This document shows positions 22,974 to 37,133 of a DNA stretch of 64,000 bases, piece after piece. The translations under genes were made by a program, and so were the position numbers. Below the pieces are notes generated by a model. That model searched no databases and had not been told where the DNA came from. It saw only the letters and a program-made list of their open reading frames with translations. The stretch comes from Erigeron canadensis. Lineage: Eukaryota; Streptophyta; Magnoliopsida; Asterales; Asteraceae. The stretch lies in contig NC_057769.1 in NCBI RefSeq assembly GCF_010389155.1, positions 4,836,735-4,900,734 on the forward strand, in the 5' to 3' direction. The stretch's first letter is position 1; each line of letters begins with the position of its first letter.

Positions 22974-23837
22974 CTACTTAAATAGGTTTATAAATAGTTT
23001 GATTTGATTTTGTTTGGGGTTGTCATGTTACATATGCTAGTTAGTGTAATTTCTCTCAATGCAACTAATGGGGTAACATATATCTTTCTAGACTTTTAGT
23101 CCTAACACCCTTTTCTAATATATTTTTTTAAATGACATTTTATCTTATTTCATAGTCTTAAATTGCGTATATGTTTAATAATGAAACCCAAAATTCTAAA
23201 AAAATATCTACACCATAAATATAAGAAGTGAGACTCGAACCCAGATTATAAAACAAATTTATATTTCCAATCCTTTAGCATTTTAAAATGACAAACATAA
23301 TCCTTATTTACCTTTAAAAACACCCAACTTAAATGCTACTAAAAGTATATAGATTTCCTTACATTTAATGTGCTTTTTTTACGTCTAGTTCTTTTATGTA
23401 GTGGTTTTGTGTTTCTGTTTTCTAGCTGAATGGGTATATTTAATCTCCTGGTTAAGTAGTAAATAGCTATGCAAACAAATAAATATTATAACTACCCCCA
23501 AATGCCTTGGATAGTTGGATGTGCTTGTGTATGTGCACAGTTGCACAAAGAATTGTTCATTTGAGGGCTTACCCCAAATGCCTTGCAATGACACGAGTTG
23601 CAATGCATGTGTACAAGAAGTCTGTAAATGATTCAATCTTCATGCATTTACATCGATCACAATTGTACAATTACATCAGGTTCCTACGATAACATATACA
23701 AATAGCATACACTCTAAACCCTAAATAATTAACTACATCTACATGAACTAGATGTTACGTGAACATGGATCTGCTATCTATCAGTTACGATTAACACGGT
23801 TCTACAACAAAATAGAGAATACACAAGTTAAATGAAA
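22974..23837. other. Intergenic region downstream of MAU2, no gene seen
   Basis: AT-rich DNA that should include the MAU2 3' UTR near 23600-23837. I see no exon or clear element. A B-box-like GAGACTCGAACCCAG at about 23229-23243 could be a SINE scrap. Confidence 0.45.
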
Positions 23838-26800
23838 CTATCGTTTGCGGGTCCCACGTTTGAGATCTACATCCATGAGCCTTGATGAAGGTCTGGAAGC
23901 GGATGATGACAATCCAACGGATTCAGGTATGTCGAGATCCACTCTCACGGATGGCCCAGCAAATGCTCGCTTGATATCAATTTCATTTATTCTTTGAACT
24001 TGGAATTTTGTCTTCTCAATCTGTTCACGAAATGCAGAAAAGTTGAATATTACATCGAAAGTGCAAAAGTTTTTATTTTTAACAAATTTTACTACATAAG
24101 GAACAATTTATCCATTGTCACAACTCCCGAGTCTAGCCATCAATGGTTTTGGTTTTGCTTCACATGAAGATGGAGAAATGGGTGGGTTGCGTAAGGTGTT
24201 CATAAGTGCACATCGGATCGACTGGCAAACACTTTTAGTCTGTTTTCTAAATAACATTTGACAAGCTAAATATAATTTGGAAATCAATCTTATTATCCAC
24301 TTCAATTGACATAAACATGGGTTGATTTGGGTAAAATTTAACATTTTATCACTCATGGATCAAATCTACAAAGTCACCTAATTCAAACAAGTTGAAAGCC
24401 ACTCAAATCGTTGTTCAAGTGTTGCTAGTGACGAATAAACACCATTGTTTCCATATTAACTAAGAATGATAGCATCGCATTCCACATATAATCCATAGAT
24501 TCATTTTCAATACGGAAATGATGGTATTTATTATATTCATTATTGCTGCAACATTTATGGGATGCAACGAGTATAAAAAAACTGATGATAGAAAATAACG
24601 AGACAGATAAACTTACAAGTTCACGGTGATGACGGGATGCATGTGCCTTAGTGAGTCTTTTTTGCAGCTCATCTGCCTTTTTCTTTTCATAATCACGATT
24701 ATTCATTTCATTCTCCTTTTCACCTACTTGCTCATATAATGCTGCACAAGGAATGTGGCTTGATTAGTGGTAAAAGTGTATGACATAGACACATATACAT
24801 ACAGAGTCCAAATGCAAGGCTAAAAGATATAAAATATGTTATTGCAGTAAAAGCTTATCATAAAGAAAGGGACTAATGAACTTTCCTTGTTGGCTACATC
24901 TTTGGCAACTGCAAAGATGTTCACAACACGAAGAGAGCTTAACCTTATGCCAAAAAACAGTTAATTAAGCTTTTAAAAAATTGACATTGGTGCAACCTAC
25001 TTCGGGGCGAAGGGAGTATTAACAAAAAGGTGTTTTCAGGTCAGCCAAACAAAGCCTGGCCCGTTTTGACCTGTACTAAAAGTTGCCCTACTTCGACCTG
25101 TTACCAAAACCATCTGACCCCGTGTATAGCAACCTATCCTTTAAATCCATACTTTGTTGTCACAGAAAGTGCCACTGAGAAAACACATTCCCATACAAAT
25201 TTAACCTCTTAATCACAAAGCTTCATTATTCATTTCCAATTTTGCTAAAACTTATATATTAATTAAACAAGTACATGGCATACAAATGTAGCGGTTGAGG
25301 TTGAGGGACTGAAATGCGGAACTTACCAGTCAGGTTTGATAAGACCCAAATCTGAGTGGGAATATCATAAAGCTTCTTTGCTAACGTAAGGGAAGACCTC
25401 AAAATTTCTCGGGCTTGACTCGTATCATGAAGAGCTAGTGCCAGATTGCCAAGCACCGTTAGATACTGCGACACTAGTTGAAGATTGCCAAGAGTTGTAT
25501 GAGTTGTCTGCAACCCACTTGCCAATCGAACCCTGCGATAGAGTTTTCTAAGGTGAAAAGACTGCCACATAGATATAAAGGGTAGGGTGGGCGGTATCAA
25601 TCTAAATGGAGCCATCAAGCTAATTCCTAATATGTATTTGAGAACGAGCCGTTCCAGTTGGATTCTAATAACAAGTACGAGTAGAAAAGATTGAATTAAA
25701 TATTAAGAAAGCAGGTCAAATGGATCGAAATTTGTCAAAAGTGCAGTCAAACCCTTTAGACCTCCAAATGGTTCTGTTTCCAATTTAAGATATTATCAAG
25801 TATTATTTATTGAATTAATTCAAGTAAAACTATATTTGTAGCACTAATTATTACTGTAATAAAAACTACAAACAAAGAACAAAAAAATGTTGGTTGTCAA
25901 CCCAACCTGTTTTGACCTAAACACATATAGACCTATTAACCTGCACATTCCTTGGTTGCTAAACACATGTCCATATTCAAAAATTGAACCTAAAGAAGAT
26001 GAAAGATTAAATTGGAAAATTTACTTCATGTCTGGCAGGTTTTGCACTTTAAGATCAATTGGAAGTGCTGATTTTGACCCATTAAGTTTAAAATGGGTCA
26101 ACTCAGATGATGTTTCATCTCAAATGGATATAATCACACAATAAAAAACACAAACTTAAACGATAGATGGTAACAGGGGTCGACAGTGTACCCAAAGATT
26201 ATTTAATGCATAAAACCTCCTAAATCATTTTATTCAGAAACTTAGATGATTGTCGATATAGTATGACTTTTGGGTCAGCACAGATTGTTTCAAACTAAGC
26301 CATTCTGACCTAACAACATGCCCGGCCAGCCCACCTATGAGTGTTAAGTAGAGCTAGCTATAAAGAATAGGGATGTCTACCGTGCTTCTTGTAGATTCTC
26401 CTGCCTCATTAAAATAAATCCATATGCAAAAAGAGCAGTAGTTTTTTCTCGAACTCCAACAAAAGAATCGATTATTCTATAAATTGGTCCAACCAACTCC
26501 AAAGCCTGCATTTACAAGAAACTTCAAAACATAAGGCATGCAAGAAAAGACTCGAGCAACGAGAGAAAAGCAAGTTCACCTTTGCATAGGAATCTGGATC
26601 ACCAATGCATATGTAAGACACAGCTGCATAAACGTGACAGATGGCTTGTGCAGATTTGCTCTCAGTCAGCTGCAGACATCCACACAAAACTTTAGTAGGC
26701 TGGTATATAATTCACTTATACAAGGAAACTAAAAGGAATACATAATATATATGATTCAAATAAGCAACAACATACCTTTGCTGCCTCAACAAAATGAAAA

Positions 26801-29800
26801 GCAGCTTCATCATAACAAGCGACACAATGGGCATATTGCCCTCTAAGCATCTCAATAATGCTTTCACAAGCTTGTAAAATTGTGGGGAAACGGTTAAACC
26901 AACCCCTCATCTCCAATAATATCTGTAAGCATGAAAATATATATTGTTTCAGCTTCCTATCAAGTCCGGCATATTCTGATATTCATGTCAGGTAGAACTC
27001 TAGATTCAAAAGGTGCTGATCATGTCAACTTTCAAATGTCAACATAAACTTCTTAATATTGAATAAACATAACACCAAAAAGGCAAAAAGTTATAACAAT
27101 TGGCTATGTTCATTCTATAGTAGAGTTGTGTGTGTAAAGATCATTGGCATGATATATCAAGAAGTTGCAGCCATGGATAGTTAAGACAAGCCTGGGCTTT
27201 CTTGGCTCAAAAGACTCTGCTCATTAGACATATGTAAGCTCAGACTACACTCAATCTCTGTCCGCCAAAGTCTAAACCATTGGCATGGTAAGTAAGGCTC
27301 AGTTCCTATGTGTTCATATAAGCTCAAACTTACATCAGCCCATGTAGGCTTGATTCCTATGAGCTCGTATACGCTTGAAAATTCGCTCAATTCATACAAA
27401 ATTAAAAAATAGACCCTTTAAATAGAACTAAATAAACATACTATAAAATTCACTATCAAAGGTTGCTAAGAGACTTAAGACCAGTCAGCTCCACTTGGTT
27501 CCTATGGGTCATGTGGATTCATTAAAAATCAAAGCTTAGATCAGCTCGTATATGATAAGAAGAATTTCAGAGAGGAGAGAATATGTGAATTTCACACACA
27601 CAAATCATATATTCATATCCGTAAAAATGTATATACAAGCAGTATATAATGTGAGTAACCGCCTCTAACAACCAAGTTCTAACTTGACACATCTAGTCCC
27701 TCTTCTTCCAACTATGACACAATACTCCCTCGAACTACTTATTGACTTATTATTCGTAACAGTATAGTTGGCTTGTTTCATATTACATATAGAAAGAAAC
27801 TTTCTCAATGAATTTACTTTCAGAGTTGCCAAAAAAAAGGACTAGAAGGCCAATTAATATATGTCAAACCGTGACATGCATAGGCTCATTAGGCTCGTAC
27901 AAGAAGGAACCAATCAGGATGAGCTCAACTCCCTGAAGCTGAAGAATAGTCTTTGCCTATATGCCCAATCTCAATAGACTTGTACGGGAAGGAAGACTAA
28001 TTTGCAGTGAAAAATACTTTAGAGTGGTCTTGTATTAGGTCAACATTTATAAACAGTTTGCCCACCATGCTCCAGTTCCAAATATATATCTCTACACACA
28101 CAGATACATGTATACACCCAAGGAATATGTGTTTCAAAACATACCCAAAAAATATCTGATCCAAGACACCCAGTGAATGAGTTCCAAAACATTACTCGGC
28201 GTTTCAGAAATCAAACAAAAATAGTGAGACGCCATAAGCATACAGCATACATGAAAAGCAACTCTAATGTCGAAGACAGACGACAAACCTCTTGTGCTTC
28301 AACAAAATCAGCACGAGTTAGTTCCATGGCTACTTTATTCTCAAGAAACTGCATTAATATCATCAAGTACACGCCAGCCATCCAAATTGCAGAGTGTTGC
28401 AAATCCACCTCTGCTTGGAGTCAGAAGGACAAGTTAGATCTAATCGACTATCCATTGATTTGAAGTGGTTGGGAAAAAATAGAATACCAAAACTAAGGAT
28501 CTTCTCATTAGGACTCATAATAAGAAAGCTTACCTGTGGTACCATCAGTAATTCCATATTTCACCAGCTCCGCTGCATGCAGCAAGTAATTTACTTAGTT
28601 TCTAAAGCAGGTCGTGCCACATAAGAAATATTGTAAATAAATTCCATAAAAAGGACAGAAAGGCCAACCAAGAAGTTTTTCTTGTCCATGCCATATATAC
28701 AGCAAAAAACACCTTTTTCAAAATATTATATGCGAGATTAGCAATTATAAAAAGTTCACTGCCATGCTCTACAGCCTAGTTGCATAAACGCAGGAAACAG
28801 GAAATCAAGAAATGTCCGAACTGAACGCAACAGGTTGGAATCCATCGCAAATGAATACCTTAACCCGGTCACTTTGCCACTACTAGCTTTAGGCTTACAA
28901 ACATTTGGAAATTCATGGTGATGAAACAAGCCAAAAAATCTACCTTGAATAGTATTTAGTCCACACTGAATTCTCTTTCCACACTCCTTGAAAAGTCCCT
29001 TTGGGCGACCAAAAATAACAACCATAAGATCAACTAGTGAATATATAGCACTTTTGGGTAGCCACTCTCCATCAATGGGAGGAGGTGCTAACTCAAGCTT
29101 GTCACCTAACTCTCGTTTCACATTACCAAAGTACGCAGGTTCTAGCACTTCTTGACCAATAGAGTTTGGGCCAATAAAATTACTGATTTCTCCTTCAAGT
29201 TGAATTCGTCTAGAGCTGAGAGTAGCCCTATCTCTGTAGGGTAGATCAGCTTGTGAGAGACCTTCATTGACTATATTGAGTTCCTTTGTGAGCTCCCGCG
29301 CCTGTTGAATCTTTTCTAAGTCAGTCTTCATAGCTTCGTCCAATTTATCAACGTGTTGACCAGCATTCTTGTAGTCACATATACGGAGAAGATAAAATAT
29401 GTGGAGCAACTCGTTGTAGAAGAATAAACCAAGGCATTGGTCTTTCTGGATTCCATGACAGTACGAGTCAATGTAAGTATAACATATTAGAAGTGTGAGA
29501 AAGATTTATAAACAAACATATTAGATATCAATACTCAATACAACCACATGTATATATTTATATAGCTAGCAATATAACACCGCATAGTAATAAATATCAA
29601 TCAACAGTCAAGCCCTAGAAAATTCATTAAGGTAAATGTATATAGCAAATAGAAATCAATCAACAGCTAAGGCCTTGAAAGTTCAAAGTTTATCAAGAAA
29701 CAGCTCCCGCTTGAAACGGATCATTATAAGTACAGGATGCAACAGGCCAGATCAGGTCAGATTGACCTGCAACTCTGCAAACACTTTCTTTTCCGATTTT

Positions 29801-31766
29801 TAAGAAAAAACTAATGAATTTTCATTAAAGTTGTATCAAACTGTAATATTGCACGTAAATCAATATCACAAGGTTCAACATCAAAACTGAGGCGTGTAGT
29901 TTAGATTAGAAACGAATGCGGATAAAGAAAGAAATATATAGATGGTCATGGCCCTTGTGAAACCAACTTTTCAGGTTCTTGAGTAAGGTGAAAACCAATT
30001 AACATTAGAATAAATTCAGAATAGACATAAAAAGATGCTATCAAAACGTGCATATATATTTGCTTAGCACTGTGTGCAGAATGTAAGCCTAACAAAGGTA
30101 GTGTATGATGACCGTCACACAGCCCACCCAGCTCCCACAAACCCAAAGGAGAGTGGGAAAAATGAACTCTTGCATCAACTCATAATAAGTAACAGCTCAA
30201 CAAAATGAGCTCTTGTGTGTCAAAGAGCTTCTAACAATGAATTATATGACATTATTACTACTATGTTGTCATGTAAAATATTGTTGCAACTCATGTAGAA
30301 CTTCATGCCAGATTTTATAACCGCCCAAAGACATACTACAGTACAGTACATCTAGACTTACTCTGTCTGGATCAATAGACTCCCAAACATCATTGCATCT
30401 ACTTACAGCACCTTCAACTAAGCTTCCGTCCTCCCATTGCATGAGGTGTACATGCAGTACTGAAGTTGCAAAAAACATCTGTTCACAAGCACAGCAAAAA
30501 CGATTAAATTACATAAAAACCACATGAATAACCAGCAAGCCTAACACTGCACTAGAACTCCATGATGGATTTAACTAAATTAAATACGGTAGAGTAACAG
30601 AATGTCGAATTACACGTACATAAACATATTGCCAATTGCCAAATATCTCAAAGTGATATTAACTGGTTGAAATATAAAGTAATTAGTTCACACAACCTGT
30701 AATTCTGGATAGTACATCTCACTTGCAAAAACATAACCCTGTTCCAAAGCAGATACTGAACCCTGATAATCTCCCTCTATGATGAGAGCATTAGCAAGTT
30801 GGGAATTGAAGTTGCATGACCATAATTTCCCAGAAAACCTTCAAATAGACAATAATATCAATTAGTTCAGAATCCAAAATGACAATGTAAGGATACCGAT
30901 TCAAAACTTTATCTAGATAATAAAAATCAACTGTTTCGAATTCCCAAATTTCAAGAATGGAAGTATACTAAGTAACACCAGTTTGAGCTAACAGAGACAA
31001 ACATACCCTTCCCCAAATGTTGCAGTAAGTTCCAATCCCTTGTTTAATAGCTGCTTTTGAGAAGAGACAGCTCCAATAAGATGGTAACATTGACTCAGTA
31101 AGCTATAAGCTCTGCACTTTAACTCAAAGCACGAGGGGATTGACTTCAAGAGTAGTTGCTGTAAAAACAAGTGCAACTCCATATAGTTAATCAGATTTGT
31201 AGTATATCTTAAAAGACCCCTCTAAACATCACAACCCAAAAATTACACCTTGACACATCATAATCATAATGTTTCACATAGCATTTTCGATTAAATATAA
31301 GTTGGTTTGATCTAGGAAAACATCACTTAACTAAATCATGAAAAACGGTCAAACTTCTAAAAATAACAATTACCAACATTGAACCTTGATCAAAGTTGTA
31401 AAAGTAAATATATACAAATAAAACAGTTCAATTTGTCTTAAACATGAGGTCTGGATTTGAACCCAAAAATATATATATATATATATATTTGTGTGTGTGT
31501 GTGAAAAAAAAAAGAGAGAGAGAAAGAAAAGAAAGAAAGAAAGGGAAACTTACAGAGCGTTCAAGGTGAGATTTAGCATGATTAACATTATTAGAATGTT
31601 TAAGAAGCAAAGTAGCAATTCTGAGCCTCGTTTTGACTTCAACAACTGGGAGAAAACTAACATTGCTTTGACATATTCCTTCCAAACACTTGATTGATTT
31701 CCCTATTTCTCCTTTCCTTTCAAACATTTCTGCTAATTCCCACAATCCTTCTGCTACTCCCTCCAT
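23838..31766 (-). CDS. SCC4: Cohesin loader subunit MAU2/SCC4
   Basis: MAU2/SCC4 is a TPR-repeat superhelix that binds the N-terminus of SCC2/NIPBL and places cohesin on chromatin. I assembled 13 exons in phase: 31554-31766, 31007-31158, 30697-30838, 30362-30478, 28944-29445, 28534-28572, 28289-28410, 26776-26922, 26580-26669, 26381-26505, 25327-25532, 24617-24741, 23838-24020. The product is 720 residues, close to the roughly 725 of the Arabidopsis protein. Recognisable parts are GLWELAEMFERKGEIGKSIK and HVNHAKSHLERS-type text in exon 1, LEPAYFGN and DGEWLPKSAI in exon 5, FPTILQACESIIEMLRGQY in exon 8, and the TPR-like LTVLGNLALALHDTSQAREI in exon 11. The C-terminal tail is basic (KRGTRKR). 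It is complete, and no lesion was seen. Confidence 0.95.
31469..31544 (+). repeat. Compound microsatellite in MAU2 intron 1
   Basis: An (AT)10 run is followed by (GT)n, a poly-A run, then (GA)n and GAAA-type repeats, just inside the intron-1 donor on the minus strand. The polypyrimidine-rich complement begins about 10 bp from the exon. Confidence 0.9.
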
Positions 31767-33315
31767 CTTTTACAAATTATTTTATGAACTTTTATTTAAG
31801 TAAAATTAAATTTTTAGGTCTGGTTTTGGCAGCAATGTTTTCTTCTTCATCATCATCATTTTTTGGTGTGTGTGTTTTTTTCTTTTCTTTTTTTTTTGGC
31901 TGGTTGGTCAGAGAAGTCTAAGTTGAGTCAACGGTGAATCAATTTATTTGTGATTGTTAATATGAGATTTTTTACCCGACAAAGTTTTAATCCAAATTTA
32001 TGTTAAATATTCAACCCAAATTTTTTAAAAAATTATTAAATATGTAACAATAATAATAAACAAATAAACATAAACAATAATTATATTAATGATTTAAAAA
32101 TTACATGAACATTAATTGTAATGACGATGAAAGTTAATATATATTGAAAACGATATTTATATAAAATTAGTCATATGCCCGCTCGATGCGGCGGCAGTGC
32201 GACGGGTGGTGGTGGCAACAAGTGGTGGTGTACTTATTTTAAGGGTTGAGGGATCAATGTTGTAAATAATTTATTAAAGTTATTATACGTATATTAGGTG
32301 AAAGATATTCAAATTAATGAATAAGAGAAATGACTAGTTTAGGTAGATTAAGTTATTTTTTGAAAAAATAGGAGGAGTCATATGTTTTGTAAGGTAGTAT
32401 AGATATAGATATAGATATAGATCATAATTAAATGTTTAAAAGTAAAAATGTAACTATGTGAAAGTTGTTTGATAAAAACTTAAAAGTTTAGTGTCAATAA
32501 ATGAAAACGAAAACTTTGATGTTAAACAAAAGTTAATGAAGTTGTCCTCAAAAGAAGTATTGCCTCAAGCTTGGATATATTTTTGACTTTGTTGTTTCCA
32601 ATTCTTTTTTCTAGATTAATTGTCTTAATATAAATCATAGCTTAGTGTGACCACTTTGGTACATTAGTCATACATATTTGATGTAATTTAATTTCGGTGA
32701 CTCGCCAAAAGTTGGTTATTAATATATATCATTCGACTGTTAAAAAAAATAAATTAAAAAATAGAAACTTTAAAAGGATAAAATGAAAATCGGTAAAAAT
32801 TATTATGTGCTATAAGCACTTTTACATTTGATGCATATAGAACTTGTAAATTTGTATAAGTTTTTTTTATAAAAGCATAAACAACAACTAAATTAATACT
32901 TTAAATGTTAAATGAACATAAAACGTAACGATAATGAAAGTTATTATATATTAAAAATGTTATATATATATAATACAGATGAAAAGAATCAACCAAATAT
33001 TTAAAAGTAAATCTGTGACCATGTGAAAGTTGTTTAGTGAAAACATGAGAACCCAAAATTTTAGTATCAATAAAATGAAAACAATAACTTTAATGTGGGA
33101 CAAAAGTTAAAAGATTTAAACTTTGGAGGGTTAACAGAATATTAATTAAAAAATTTATGTGCTATAAGAACTTATATAATCCATGCATTAAAAAACTTGT
33201 ATATTCATATCACTTTTTAGTGTATATATAATAAAATTTGGGAATATTATATTTATTTGTTTTTTTATATTTTTAAATATGATAAGGAGAATGTGCGGGT
33301 CGTCAAAAATATTAT
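31767..33315. repeat. MAU2 upstream region and a diverged direct duplication of AT-rich DNA
   Basis: The first part must contain the MAU2 promoter. From about 32060 to 32530 and again 32875 to 33115, blocks recur in the same order and orientation: an 'ATAAACAATAATTATATTAATG'-like block, then TGTGAAAGTTGTTT. The blocks near 32800 and 33155 share ATTATGTGCTATAAG. The first copy carries about 250 bp extra, including CCCGCTCGATGCGGCGGC (32180-32197) and an ATAGAT repeat (32398-32422). I interpret this as old transposon tandem copies. No coding exon is seen. Confidence 0.5.
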
Positions 33316-35713
33316 AGTATAATGAGTTAACAACGAGCAATACATGTTCGCTCAACCATATTTACAAGATAAGTGATATTGGTACCACTAATAGTAATAG
33401 TTTATCACATTCATGTATTGCTGGTTTATATTGTCAACTGCAAAACTTGGTACGTGATATCCATAAAAAACAATACCACATGTATCACCATTAGGGATAA
33501 GATATGGATCGGACACCCAAAACCCATTTTCAGCCCGTCTGATTCGTCCCGTCCGAGACCCATTCGGTTTTGGTTCGAGTCACCATTTCCTGTCCTTTAG
33601 GGTTTTGGGTCCGGTCGGTCCAAAACTCGATAAATACCGGGTGGATCTAGTAAACCCGAAAATACATATATAGCCATGTTTTTATTCGTTTTGAAAGTAA
33701 GCTTTTCTGGAATTTTTCTTTTTTCGGTAAATGTGTGTTTGAAAAGTAAAAAACTAGTAGTAATTATCCCCAAAATTACCACAGCCACCTTGCACCATTT
33801 AGTAAGCCACCTTGCACTATTTAGTACTATTATACTTGAATGCGGTCTTCTTAATCAATTTCTCCACCAATGTACAAACCACATAAGCCTCCGACTTAAA
33901 AACCACACCACCATCATATTTTGAAAAAACATTTTCTAAAGACTTAAGTTTGTATTCATTAGGAGTCTCAAATGCGACATGCTCCCTAACAGTATTGAAA
34001 GCATTGTCCACTTGATCCTTAACATAGCCCGCAAAAGCTAAAGACCTCAAAACCGCCACAATGACGTAATCTTCGTCGGAAAATTTGGTGACGACAGCGA
34101 AGTTAAATCCCAAGCATTTCACATCTTTTACAACAAATGGAAAACATGATTTTGAAGTTAAAGTATCTATACCAAAGTTTTAATTGCCTAACGGTGAAGC
34201 GGGATGAAATGGGTTAGTGATTCCACCATATGGATTTGTTCGTCCCTTTAATCTGCATTTGAAATATTTTGTTTCGTGATGTAATCCATTCAAAAAGTCA
34301 ACCCATAAGCATTTTTGGATGGATTTGTAATGATCTATTGTAATCAAATCAAACTTTCATTCCGAACAAAGGAATTATTTAGGGTTTAGGATTTGTTCCC
34401 TTAGTTTTATTCGCGCGTATAGAGTAATTGAAAGTTACAACTTTTACCCCTCTGATTCGAATAAAAATTAATTGGATGGGAACCCGTGATCCATGTATCA
34501 TTTGGTACCCACTAATCACCTAACCAGGCTAGTGTCCAGGTGAATCTCAACCACGCATTTAGCTTTAAAAGTTTTAGAACTTCAAACCCTAAACCATAGA
34601 ACTTGTTAATCCACATACAAAGGCCAAATGTAACTGTTAAAAATAAGGTGGTGATTAGGATGTGCACGGGTTGAAAATCAGCTTGACCCGACTCGAATTG
34701 TCAATACCCGTGAGCTAAAAATGCATGACAAATGGAACTAAGACCGACCCGTTGACTCTCTTAGATGGTCGGTTCAGGCCCGGGTTACACCCGGTCGGGT
34801 TTGGGTTCTAAGGCTTGACTCGGATTTGCATAATTCCAAAAACGTGAGTGAAGAATCATCGTTTGGTGTGTGCGTGAGAAAGATGAGGGAATAGAAACAA
34901 TATGGATTAATGCTTTTTGTTAGTAAATGATTGAAGTGGATGTTTAGATAACTAGTTGAGTGCATACATCTTTGAGTTATTGGTTGTGTAGGGAAGAAGA
35001 AGAAATATATCATCTTATAGGAAAGGTCAGGTGTTGAGTTTGTGGTGACTAACTTATATATATTATATATAAATATAAATAATATTAATAATAATTTGAC
35101 AAATGGATAGATTTGATGTTATCTCCAGTTAGCAATACATAAGTTACACGTATACTTTTCTTATCTTTTATTTCAACGCAAGCACCAAATGGATAGACTT
35201 GGTGCACTTTACAAACACACATTAACGAAAAAAGAAAAATTTCAAAAATGCTTTCATCATCTTCTCCATGAACTAACTATCTAGCTTCAACAATATTAAA
35301 TGCATTAATATCTTCAAGATGTCACTCTTCGTCATCATTTTTATGCTAATACATACATTAAAAACCCATAAAACCATGGCTATGTATGTATTTTCGGGTT
35401 TACCGGGATTTGGGACAGACCCGGTCCAAAACCTAAAATGACAGGAAATGGTGACCCGTAACCAGAACCGAATGGGCCTCGGGCAGATTGAAAACTGGCT
35501 TCGAGTTTCTGGTGCATATGCTTATCCCTAGTGGTGATACATATGGTATTGTTTTTGTTGGAGATACCACATACAAAGTACAAGTTTTGTGGTTGACAAT
35601 ATAAAAGCAATCATGAATGTGATAAAACTATTAAAATTAGTGGTACTAATATCACTTCCCTTGTAGATATGGTTGAGCGAACATGCAGTGTTGGTTTTTA
35701 ACTCATAATACTT
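33316..35713. mobile_element. 2.4-kb non-autonomous element with TIRs of about 340-360 bp
   Basis: Bases 33316-33678 and 35375-35713 are inverted copies. Shared blocks include CATGTTCGCTCAACCATAT, GTATCACCA(T/C)TAGGGATAAG, CCCATTCGGTT(T/C)TGGTT and CCCGAAAATACATA(T/C)ATAG. Such long TIRs suggest a Mutator-like element. The outermost bases are diverged and I found no clean target duplication, so the borders are estimates. There is no transposase motif. The interior holds one open frame (33817-34122, minus). Confidence 0.72.
33817..34122 (-). pseudogene. Unidentified open frame inside the long-TIR element
   Basis: 101 codons without a stop in otherwise AT-rich DNA, with ordinary protein-like composition (mixed charged and hydrophobic residues, including FSDEDYVIVAVLRSLAFAGY). 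I do not recognise a domain. It may be a captured exon of a host gene. It lacks visible introns, and there are no relatives elsewhere in the window. Confidence 0.3.
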
Positions 35714-36550
35714 TAATAGATTATAACTATTATTGTAAATTTTTTACTTATTGATGTGTCCAATATGAAAATCTCTATATCCAATAAGAATCAAATTGTT
35801 GACATTTGTTAAAACTCAAATAGTTTATAAAATGAAAAATCCTCATTCAACTTAGATTGTATATAAATGAAACGGATGCCCACGGGATGTAGCGGCGATG
35901 GTGGTAGCGACGACAGTCTTAGTTTGATGACATGTGGTCGACGACTCCTCTAATACTTCTTTCTTGTCGCTAAGTTCCTAAAAATGTATACAACAACCTA
36001 TATCTCCTATGCTAGTAGCGACAAACGTTTGTGAATTAGAGGTTATTTATAATAACTTTATGAATTAGAAAAACTATAATATAATAAAAATGAGAATTCA
36101 GACATAATAAAATCTAGAATAACTCACAATACTGCAAATCATTTTGTCGGTACAATGTTTAAACCCTAACCATATGTCACTAAACATAATTACGATATAT
36201 GATTATTTTTCACGATGTAACATATTCTTTGATTTTTTGAATTTTTGTATGGGCAATTTTGATTGTATCACTTCATAAATAATGTTATACAAGTATATAG
36301 ATGAAATTTGTTATTATTGATACAAAATTGTTGTTTGCGAACATGTTAATTGCAGTATATATTTCAACATGCTTTAAGATCGACACAAAATAATCTCATA
36401 TATCACATTCTAAAATCTCTTGTCTTTAATTGTTTTTTGTTTTATCCCCTCAAAATTTATTATATAGTATATTTTAAGACTGACTTAACTACATTAGATT
36501 TTCCCCCTTTTCAACTTTGTTACAAAACTTTTGAATTTGCACCTTTGGAT
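35714..36550. other. AT-rich spacer, no gene seen
   Basis: No exon recognised on either strand. Bases near 35870-35930 (GGATGCCCACGGGATGTAGCGG) resemble the GC-rich scrap at 32180 and may be Helitron or other repeat debris. Confidence 0.4.
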
Positions 36551-37125
36551 TAAGGATGTGCATGGTCGGTTTGGACGGTTTTAGTCAAAAATCTCAACCA
36601 AACCAATACATACGGTTTCACCATTTTACAAACCAATTCGTCCAAATTGTTATGTCGAACCAAAACAACTAAAACCAATTAATCCGGTTTGGTTTGGACG
36701 GTTAAGTGGTTTTTTATTTTATTTTTTTGAAATTAAATGTATAGTACGGAAAAATAATACGTATAATTTTAGATTCGATATCATGACATAACAAAATATC
36801 CATAAGTCTTATTAGACAAAACAAACATAACAATTTAAGATTCGATATCATATCTACAACTTTGACAAATAAGTATATATATATATGATTTACATTGTTA
36901 TTATTAACTATAAATATAAATATAAACTTACAATTATTATAACTAAATTGTCCGGTTTGGTTTTACCGGAATGTATAATATTTAAAACCAAATACAAACC
37001 ATACAAATGGTTTACGGAAAAAACAAACCAACGGTTCAAAATTTTGATTTAAAACCAACCAATCCGTCCAAATACCTCGGTTTAAATGGTTTAACCGGGT
37101 TTGGACCAAACCGTGCACATCCCTA
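36551..37125. mobile_element. 575-bp hAT-type MITE with perfect 8-bp target duplication
   Basis: The left end TAAGGATGTGCATGGTCGGT and the inverse of ACCGTGCACATCCCTA at the right end form the TIRs, and further inverted GGTTTGG-rich blocks follow. CTTTGGAT flanks it on both sides (36543-36550 and 37126-37133). An 8-bp duplication with TA(G/A)GG(A)TG-type ends indicates hAT. There is no transposase. Confidence 0.9.
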
Positions 37126-37133
37126 CTTTGGAT

